Source of the DNA: Eumeta japonica
Taxonomy: Eukaryota; Arthropoda; Insecta; Lepidoptera; Psychidae
Length of the DNA: 64,000 nt
Direction of reading: 5' to 3'
NCBI GenBank assembly: GCA_005406025.1
Contig: BGZK01000533.1
Location: 124,001-188,000 of the forward strand
The translations under genes were made by a program, and so were the position numbers. Below, in pieces: positions 52,401-63,744 of the stretch. Under the pieces are notes generated by a model, which had not been told where the DNA came from, made no database searches, and was given only the letters and a program-made list of their open reading frames with translations. How positions within the stretch are numbered: position 1 is the first letter of the stretch; each line of letters begins with the position of its first letter.

Positions 52401-55400
52401 CGTGTAATCTATAACAAAGATTACAATCTAAATTGTTGCATCAATGTTTTTCGTTACTTAACAAGACCCTTTTTTATTTCATCATGTGATATCATTTTAA
52501 GAGAAAAATCCATGCTTTCATTTTAAGACATTTTTTATTTTATCTTTCATTTCATTTGCGTACAAAATTTGCTATTGTCTAAAGCACCAAATGTGTTTTA
52601 GGCACCAGCGGCAAAACATCCAGATTCTGTGACAAGAAACAAGTCGTACCGTGGCAAGAACCCGATCTGTTTAATTGCACTTCAACAGTATTTCATCAGC
52701 TTAGTAAACAGGTATTTTATTTAAGTTCCATTTACAAAAAAAATACGTTAAATTTGGGAAAGAATTTTATAAATAACATTATCGAAAAAGTATTAAATAG
52801 AGCGTATTCCTTCTCAAAAAGCGGCAATCTGCTAGTGACTCCCCTTGGGTTGCGGATACTCTCTGGTCGTCGTCTGCTCGTTTGCTAAGGAGCAATTGGA
52901 TTTTTAAGGAAAAATCCAATCAAAAAAACTTTCTGTATCACTTTTTCATCATAATCTACTGAGGTAATAATAGGTACTTAGAAAAAAAATTCAACCAAAT
53001 CAAACATGGCTTAATTCCCCTGATTCCAGTTGGAAAAGATTGAAACTGGAACACTGACCTTAAACACATTTGTCGGTGTCCGACTTGCTGAAGAATTGGT
53101 AGCCGCTTGTGAAACAACGAAACTGTACGGTGGAGATGTCATGACGGTAGCCAAGTTATTGCATGAGTTACTACAATACGAATTAAAACAGGCGGGTTTA
53201 AATCTAACCCATAGCCAGGACAAGGATTATGTGAGAGTAAGTCATTACTTTAATTTTTTTTTTATATGTACGAAAATAATATCTATTATTTTGATTACTA
53301 CACATTTTGTTTCCATTTTTCTGTATCTCCATATAGTTGTTTTTACACGAATATTATTACCTGACAACAGATAATTCATAATAGACCTGATGCAATGTGT
53401 TTTGGTCACTATTTATACAGGATGGATTTTATATCATGCGTCTTCTCGCAAATATTCATAATCTCCTTTTTTTAGAGCAACTTTGCCAAAGTAACTCTAA
53501 CAACAATATATATTTGAAAATGTACTTATAAGTAATATAGACACAACCCTAATAAATGCTCGGCTAGACTGCAAACGCGGGCGCGATCAGATGGTCAGCC
53601 GCGCGGCACGCTGCGGTGCGGTACCTACGTGTCAAATATTCTAAGGTTGTCAGTACGACATTTCTGCGTAGATGTGCTAAGCTATTTTTCTCATAAATGA
53701 CTACTTCAATGACAGTTTCTTTAGCAAATGTGTTTTATAAGGGTATGATAAAATCTACCTCTATAGTAATCAATTCAATCATTTAATGTCTTTAATATTT
53801 AATAACTCCGAAGCTAAATATACGGAATATACGGTGATCTGCTTCTTGGTATTTATAAAAACTTGAATTCATTTTAGATACAATGTTATCATTAGAAGTA
53901 TAATATTGTATAATCCTATGAATAATTATATCGACTAACATTAAGATATTACACATAATGAAGGATCGTATTATATTTCCAACCAATCTTTGTAAAATGT
54001 ATTTTATTGAGTTTAATTAAGAATTTGCAGAATCTATTATTTTCTGTAATTTATGATAGAAACTCGCAACAAAACAATTTAACGCTTTACATGTTTAAAT
54101 TTGACTTATTCAATACAATAATAATTTCCTTTTCCTTTACTAACACTTATTTGTTCGAATTCTAGGTATCCACTAGTTATATAGGTATAGTTATATATTT
54201 AATTTTGAAGAATACCGTAACAACCACATTATTTATAAACCAAATAGGTCATATTCTTTCTCTCATACGAGGTGAATACGATCATACGTCATTTCATAAA
54301 TAAACATATCTCATTCTTTATGTAGAATAATGTAATGCGCAGGTTTAACACTCCCCGACCATTCTTCGTTCTCCTCTTTGTGCCAATTTCACGCCATTGC
54401 TACGCTTTCGTCACTAACTTCACAGCGACAGAGTTTTGTTTGCTGTACTGTGCGAGTGCCAATACAGTAACAGGTGCGAGCGCAGCGTACAATATTAGGG
54501 GGGTCATGGTCTCACTATAATGAAGAAATTAGAATTTATTACTCACATAAGAATCAAGAATCAATTTCGTTTCTTCAATTTTGGCACATATGGACTAAAG
54601 TAGCCACTTTTAGCAAGAACGAAAAGTAGCGAAAAATAAAAGTTATTCACTAAATATATTATTTGTAGCTTATTAAGGTAATAATGTTACAGATTTATGA
54701 AAATCAATCTGATCTATAAATAATAAATTTAATGAAATGACAGATGCATAAATTATACATATAAGCAGAGACCAAATAAACTTACGTAATAAGTCAACCA
54801 TAGTATTAACATTAATCAAATGGACAAACTGTTTATCTTGTGAACAATATGGGTAGCATAACGGCGGTCCGTCCGTCCGTTCCTATCCAGGGGCGTGCAC
54901 AGAGATTCATACAAGGTATACAAAGCTAAATAAAACTTACTAGCTTCAGCATTGTTTCGATTGGTGGCCCACCGACGCGACAGTAAGGGTCTTTAAACCT
55001 TGCATAACCAAAACAATGTTAAAACTGGTAAGTTTTTTTTTTTAACTTTGCATACCTTGTTTGAATCTCTGTGCACGCCCCTGCCTATGTCATAGGCATT
55101 TTACTCAAAAACTATATATAGATGAAATTTATAGAGTAGGTGTGTTGTATCAGCCGCTACTTAGTTTAGTAGTTAAATAACAAAAATAAATATTTTTAGA
55201 GAGGGTACTCTATTCATGTAACATAAGCTAAAAAAATTTTTTTTTCGATAAATATAAACGTGTGGCACATACCTATTTCAACAATTCTTTTTAAAACATT
55301 TTAAAATTGATAAGTATTTTTTTTTATTTAGTGAGTATTTCCTAAAATAATCGATCCGAAAGAATCATTAATTGTCCCCCCCAACCCATTTATTTTTTAA

Positions 55401-58400
55401 GCCGCAAGACCCAAAAATATGAAAAAAAATTACAAAGGTAACGCTTGATAAATACCTTCAACCGAAAAATTGCTCTTTTCAACAAACGGGCGTAAGTGCC
55501 ATGAACATACGTTCTATTGCTGGTGCTGTTTCATTGTCATAGAGAAAAAAAAAAAGATTTATAAATCAATATCTGTAGTGCATTTCTTTATAGTAACGAA
55601 TTCGGAACCCTATATTGACCATGATCGACATGCCCTTGGTCAGTTTTTTTTTGTTTTAGTTTAAATATCTTTAGGTTTTTTATCTCCCTGGTCCTAAGTA
55701 ATGTTGCTTCTGGACTCGACTTTTGAAATCAACGTTTTTCATACATTTTTGTAAATTGTTTTGAATACCTATTTTTGACTTGCTTGGTTATATTTACCCG
55801 TAAATTTTCAAAGTTTTCATAAAGAGTCGGTCTTTAAGAGGTTTATCAAATCAAAGATTTGATTGTATGATTTTATGACGGCATCACTTCCCTAATCACA
55901 TTCACGGTTTCCAGAACATAATAAGATCAGCAAACACAATACTAAACATACGATACGCGGATATATGGCGAAGGATAGAGGAACGCACGGGCCGCGGCGT
56001 GGAGCATCTCCTGCAAGAATTCGATAAATACATCGCAGTGCTGGCCGAAAGTCAACACGATACGTACACCAGCCCCTTCGAAATCGTGACAAGTGATATC
56101 GGTAAGTGTAGTTGACTAAATACATTTACTTTATCACTCATATGAAGTAAAAGACTCGTAAGAATGACAAGAAAAATATTGATACCATTGATTACGAAAA
56201 ATAGTGTAGTAAAGCTTAATATTTCTGCGGGCGTAAGGGAAAGTAAAAGGTTGCCAGTCCATTATTATAAATAGTGAAAATATGACTCGCCAAGCGCGAC
56301 TGGCAATTCATTGCCGTGTTTTTTGTTTTCGTCATTAAAACGGGGTTACAAACGTAATAAACATGAAGTAAAAGTCGATGCAGCGTGGACGCATTCTCGG
56401 TGCAATGTAAAATGTGATTTTCATATAAATCTTCTTTTTCACAGTTATCGGAGTCGATATAATTACTACGGAATCTGTATACGGCTTTGAACCGACACAA
56501 CTGTCTAAGAATTTCAATGGAGAAGGTTATACTACCGAACGTGTCATCCTACCAGATACGTCAGCTTTCATACATTCGCCTATCCAAAGCTCGAGTTACT
56601 ATGGAAATGGAAAGATCTCGAAAAATATCAAAAAGCCAGCCAGTCCCACAGTTTCCTTTCCAAAATATAATAACTACGTAAAAAATAAAAATAAATTTGA
56701 CAAATATTCTAGAGTACTCCTGCCACTGGATTTGCTGGGTATTGCGAGTACACAAGGTTAGAAAGATTTATGTAATTTAATTATTGTCAATAACATTTAA
56801 TCGAACTGATATTTTTTTTTATTCAATAATGATTACTTAAGATAATTACTTATTAAATCATTATGTCTCGTTTCAGATGTAAATCATGAAATAAACTATG
56901 AGTCTCGTGCTGTTTTATCTTATTTGCAATATTCGAAGAATTCTTCTCAACTAATGCCTTTAAGAATGGATGAATCAGTGACCCAAAGATGGGGAGTTAA
57001 TATAAGTGTAGGCTCACCTATCCTACAAGTGGCCGTCTTTGTTCCGGAATATGTTTGGCTTAAAGAATCCAATGAAAAAGATGATAATTTTGTTGAAAAT
57101 AACATGGGTGATACTGAAGGTAATGTTTTGAAAATATTTCCAAGAATATATTAACTCGTTTTCTAAGGAAATTATTAACCTAATACTTAAGAACAGTTCA
57201 TTTATAATTCCAATATACACTATGTATAGTATATGTATAGATTTTTTTACCTCACATAATTATATTGAAATTAACCTAATATATGTTTGAAATTTCAGGA
57301 TTACAATATACAAATAAAGGTCAACATCAAAGCAACTCCTTGCACGATAATAAACACAACGCAGAAACAAACAATATTTGGCCGTACAAGCCACGTAAAA
57401 ATACTCATGACGATCATGACGAAATTATAATTTTACCAACATATAAGAAACAAGAAAGTAGTAATTCGAATTTGCGCGTAAACGATTCTATCCCTTTTGA
57501 ACAAAAATCCGGCTTAGAAGGACCAAGTGTAATGGCGCTAATATCCGAAAAATCAGAACAAAGAGAGTCCGAAAGCTCTACGCAGAACAGGTTGCTATAT
57601 AAAAGTTTGAGCAACATCCGTTTGAAAAGACCGATAAGGTTGCAGATGTGGTTAGATATAAACAGGGACTCCTTTGGTTCAAGAACAAACCCCCAATGCG
57701 TACATTGGTCTAATTTAAGTGGGTAAGTATTTAGAAATTATAAAATTGTTTATTCAAAAAAAATAATGTAATTTATTATCTATAAGTGACTTACATGTAC
57801 TCCGAATTTATTATTCTAAGATGTAAAATAGATACATACTTAGCGTTATATAACGCTAATAATTACAACTGATTACTGTCATTCCTTGTTTTAGCTCGGG
57901 CAAATGGTCACGCGTGGGATGTCACACTGAAATCGACTATAATTGGTCACCATATTCGAATGAACCATTATTAATTAACTGCACCTGCAATCACTTATCG
58001 ACTTTTGCTGTTCTTGTCGACGAAGTTGATATTGAGGTAAATATATAAGCTCTAGTAGTATATATAGTATATTAAATCTAGTAGTCTAGTAGTATATTAA
58101 AAAAATATTTTAGAGTATGTTTTATTTAAATCATATTATCTATTAGAGTTTTATTTGTATTATTTGGGTAGTTTGATTTGAAAATAATCATAAAATATTA
58201 AAATACTACTGAATCAGAAAAAAATAATATTTGTATTTCCCAGTTCATCCCGGAGCCATCACTCCTGGAATCGGTTACTTCTTACACTGCATTCACCATA
58301 TCTCTACCGCTGTTGCTGGCCACTTGGGTAGCTCTCTGCTTAGTCCGCGGAGGCGCTGCTACTGTTTCCAATTCCATACACAAGCATCTAATCTTTAGCG

Positions 58401-61400
58401 TGTTCGTCGCTGAACTACTTTATTTGATAGCTCTGAAAGCCAGACATTCCTTGGTGCAAAATGAGGTAAGTAATTGGACATTAATTCTTATACTGCACTT
58501 CCAAAAATAATTATAGATTGGTGGCGCAAAACAAATCAACCTGTACAAAGCTTGGTGTCGAAATTAAATTAAACATTCTTTATACCCAATTAAAATAGTT
58601 AAAACAACAAAGTTCTAAATAATTTTATCATCATATACTATCAGTCGAGGTCTGGGTATCATTGCATATACCGCTCTATCAAAAAAAAAAAGGTATTGTC
58701 ATTTATTATTAATAATTGAGCACAAGACCTATTAGAATTTTTAGAAAATGTTTTCAGAGTTTTAGGATTCTTAAGAGTGAAACATAATAGCACATGAGAA
58801 TAAAGATTTATTTTAAAATCATACTTTTCAGTTTGCTTGCAAACTACTGGCAATGTCCCTCCATTATTGGTGGGTTAGTGCCTTGGCTTGGTGTGCCTGT
58901 GACGCGTGGCAGTTGCGACGTTTAGTGCGTGAACTGCGAGACGTTAACCATGGAGGTTTAGCCGCGCAGTTGGCTTGCGCGTACGCTGCTCCAGCGGTGG
59001 TGGTCGCGTTAGCTGCTGGTCATCACCAACAGCAATACGGAAATGCATTATTGTAAGTACTAAAACGTATCTTAGCTATATTTCCCAAAAATATCAAATT
59101 GTTTTGTACTCATTCCACAATAATGGAATGAGTACTAAATATTCAAAATCCAAAACATCTGTTACATTATACCATAGTCGGAGTTCGAAGATTGTTGTAA
59201 TTATTTGTCAATACATAAAAAAAGGAAGAGATACCTATACAATTTTTTCCACAACTCACCGCTACAATAACGCGTTCAAAAACCATTTGAACACTTCTTA
59301 ATTAAGTCGTCAATCGCTAAAGAAAACTGCACCAATCGCACCAACACTCCGCCACGGTTTTTGTATATAGAAGCTTAAGGAATGATCTATATATAAACTC
59401 ACACCTATTTCCCAGAAGGGTAGACAGAGACATATTTTTTTATATACTTATAAAAAAATATGTCTCTGTCTATATATACTTCAATCTTTTCACACAAGCT
59501 CGTAGATTTCCAGTGCTTAAAATTTGGTCCTTCTTATGTATGTCACCAATTTAGTCTACATAGGATTTTTAGAGCGATCCTTGCCTGTTCTTTTCACCAC
59601 ACACATTCGCTCTATACATTTGATTTATTAGTCTACTTTGTCTCATCTTTTCCACATAGTCGAACCACCGCAACATACCTTTTTCTACTCAAGTCACTAC
59701 GTTGCGTTTCATACCATATCCTTCTCTGACATCACTACATCCATCTTTCAAAGACAATCCACACGTATTATGAAGAGATCGTATCACCACCGTATTGATT
59801 TTACTTTGATTTTTTTTTCTGCCATATCCAACTTTCATTACCATACATAAGCGTAAGAATCAAGACCACATTGTTGATAGCCAAACATGCTTGTCGTAAG
59901 ACACTTTTACTATTCATAATAACAAGCGAAGACCCTTTTACTTCCCGCATTCACTCTCCTTTCGATATCTCTGTCATGTTTACCGTCACTTATAAACAGA
60001 CTACCCAAGTATAAAAACTATCTCTTGTTCGACGCCTTCGTCTTCTATATGCATATACCGCATTCAGTCATGCTTTCGCTTATTTCAAACACCATAACTT
60101 TTATACCTCTTGAGGTATTTCCATATCTTTTATTAGAATCATTATTTTAATTACTATCGCCTGCAATTCGTACGATGATGGCGCAAACATTGCTTGGTTG
60201 TGGGCGTACAGGAGACATTTGACAGTCAGTTCATCCATTCCTAGTCCACTCTCATACTCTTTCAGATAATACAAACACCTGCATGAATAGACTGATTAGT
60301 TGAATAGCTACTGTGAAGCTACACACCCTTCCGGATGTCAAACCAGTCAGAGTATACCCCATTCATTCTGATGCAAGCACTGGAGCCTTTGTATAGACAT
60401 TGCAGTGCCTGCATCAACCTGTTGCTCAGACCATGCATGGATAGGATTTTCTATAGATCATTCCTTTTCAATCTGTCATAAGTTTTTTACAGATCTACGA
60501 AAATACAGAATACTTTTTAGCCCTTGGCTAAATACTTTTCCGTGATGTTTAACAAAAAAAAACTTGGTCCGCATACCCCATCTCTTTTTAAAAGACCGCT
60601 TGTACATCCCAGACCTTATTTTTAGTCTCATACACAATAATAATTTTCGTATACAGTTTGCCAACAAGACTAAATAGGTTTATAAGGCGGTAATTTGTAC
60701 AAACCTGCCCTGATCGTTTCCTTATATGCAGGGTACAATGATGGCTTTACACCAGTTGTTAGCTATTCTACGCCTTTTCCAGTATTGTGTGTGTATGATA
60801 TATAAATATTCACAAATGATGTAAACAAATCACGCCCCACACTTTTCGATCGTGGACGGCGGTTATCACCTATCCTTAAATTACCCATATGCTTGATTAC
60901 CCTTTCTAATAACCATCAAAAAGATATAATAATGCAAATTGAATTCATTAATTTGGTTTGTGATTTTTGCCGCTTTATAAATAAATGTCTTCAAGGTCAA
61001 TATTAATTAAATTTATGATCCTCAACTGAATAAAATTTTGTGCTCTGTGTCACGATATCGTTTTAAAGCTAGTATTTACTCTTTTAATTTTACTGTTCAG
61101 CTGCTGGGTGAGCTGTCACGAGCCTGTGGTGTGGTGGGTGGTGGTGCCGGCGGGCGCGTACGGCGGCGCGGCGCTCCTGTTTCTGGCGGGCGCCACGCGG
61201 GCCGCCTTCACTGTGCGAGACCACGTTACTGGATTCGGCAACTTGCGGTTTGTTTATTGAATTGCATCTCGTCGAAATTAAAGTCGATTATTTTTTATCA
61301 GTTTATATCTCTTTGTGTTATACATTTCGTAATACTAAAATGACGTAAAAAGAGAAAACCTTTGACCAAATTGTTTAGGGTGCAAAAATGAGAAAAATGT

Positions 61401-63697
61401 CAATTTACGTTCTAGGCGATTACACTAAATAAACGGGTGCAAAGTGTTTTTTAACCATAACTTTTATACAAACTAAATTAGTGGCTTTTGGCTCGTGAGT
61501 TCGGTTAGCGTGTTCGTTTAATTTAAAATGAAATAAAATAACCACGCAGTATACAGACATATTTTACATAACTATACTAATTTTGTGATTGTTATTTACT
61601 AATCCCTCATCTCCAAGTATATGTCAGAACCAGTACTCTATAATTTTAAAAACTGTCAACTTTATTTTGAAAGCTGTTATTTTTGACGTGATAACGAATA
61701 AATCGATGAACGCCGGCTACATGCACGAAAAAGCATGATTCATTGTCACGTTCCGCCTGAGCCGAGCGTGCGAGCGAGAGCGCGGAACGAGCGATAGAGA
61801 GGCACGATTGGCCCAAGTGTTCGGCTTGATGCATCTATCTCTCTCCCACTATATCGGCCGATGCGTCTGAGTAGGAGAGAAATACAAAATAATGATAATT
61901 ATTTTGTGTCTTTCATGATATACAAAATAATTATCATTACTAAATGATACGAAATAATGATAATTCAGTGATAATAATTCAATTCAATTCATAAAAGTAT
62001 GCAATTTTTCATCAATGTTTTCTTATGATGTTATCACTTAAAATTATCGTCCGTAAACCGACTTTACAGACAACCAATTTTTTTTTTTATGTTGACAGCT
62101 TATTGCTGTCGGTGAGCATAGTGTGCGTGCCCTTGGTGTGCGCGGCGTGGGCGAGCGCCTTGCTGTTGGGCAGCGAGACGAGCCCGGCGCGCGGCGCGCT
62201 CAGCTCGGCGCTGGCCGCGGCCGTGACGCTGCACTCCATAGCCGCTGCTTTGGGTCATACCGCATTGAATCGACGAGTTAGAGACAATCTTAGAAGGTAC
62301 TTATTTGATGTCAATTAATAATGTATTACGGATTATATTCTTCCAAATGATTCCACCAAATAAGAAATTATACTTGAATATCGTTAGTTTCATAAATTTC
62401 GCACGCATTGTTGGATTGAATTTTCAAAAGCCTTTTTATGTGACTACGTCGTCTTTTTCCATTTCTTTTTATATTTATATTAAATGCAGCTTCTGGACTT
62501 TAGAATAAAATATTGTGGTAATTAAATGTTATCATCTGTATATATTAAACACGATATTTATCGTGTATATGTAATATTGTGATTTCGTCCATTGACGAGC
62601 TTTTTCTCTTGAATCTTATTTTTATAAATCATTATTTCGTTTGCATGAAATCACGGAATTTCTAACATAATATGATGTATTTCATTGTTTTAGGACTATC
62701 CTCAAATGCCTGGGTAAGAAGGTGCCCTTGGCCGACACATCTGTAATAGTGAGCAGTAGTGCCCAGAATGTCTCGCAAGCCAACAGGTATTTATTATGTA
62801 AAAGAAAATATAGCTGTACATTCTTGTAGGTATTTCATCTACAAGAGAGCATCATTTATTTATTTATTATGAATTTTACATTTTTGGAAAAAATTAAATG
62901 CTCAATTTCAGAAAATGGAGAATAAAAAGTACATAATTGAAAATCATTTGAGGGACTTAGTATTTAATAATTTTGCAAATATGTAAAATTTATAATTACT
63001 TAAAAATAATATAGTCTTCCTTACACATTAACAAGAACATAATAACCATTCTTTTTTTATATGATAAACATAATTCTTTTCTTTTATTGATTATGATTAA
63101 TAATACAGCCAAATTTCATTATCCAAGTCATAAATTTCATTACATCATAGATACTTATTAGAACTTGATTGTGCATATTTCTACTTCATTTTCATCATCA
63201 AACTATAAAGCCATTTCATCAGAAGATGATTGAATCGATCAAGTAAACTCAATCAATTTGTTTCAGGTCTGCCCTAGCATACCACAGTGGGGAGCCAGGT
63301 CGCAACTTACGCAACATCGGCATTTCTGCCTCAAGCACCACCTCGCGGTCAACAACCAAAACAAGCTCCAGCCCTTACAGGTTAACAATGATTTTTAATC
63401 CAAAAAAAATTGACTCTTATCAAAATCTAGAAACAAACTTTTAGCTTTAACTAACAAATTCCTATACTGTCATCAGTATATAGTTTTTAAACTTATTTAT
63501 TCACATTTAATTGTGTTATAAATTTTCTTATACGGTCAAGTGACGATTTGATAAACTGACGGATTCTTTTAAATGTATTAGATTACTGACAATGAAATGT
63601 TATAACTCTAGAACTAAAACTTTTTTCTTGTTGTAAACTCCATTTTATCATAAACGTGTATTGGACATGTAAAATGTATATATATATATATGTGTGT

Positions 63698-63744
<47 letters not shown>

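Larger units (their letters stand above)
59053..61100. other. flamingo intron 42 with RTE LINE relic
   Basis: 2-kb intron largely occupied by the minus-strand RTE pseudogene (about 59385-60790). The rest is AT-rich. Confidence 0.7.
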
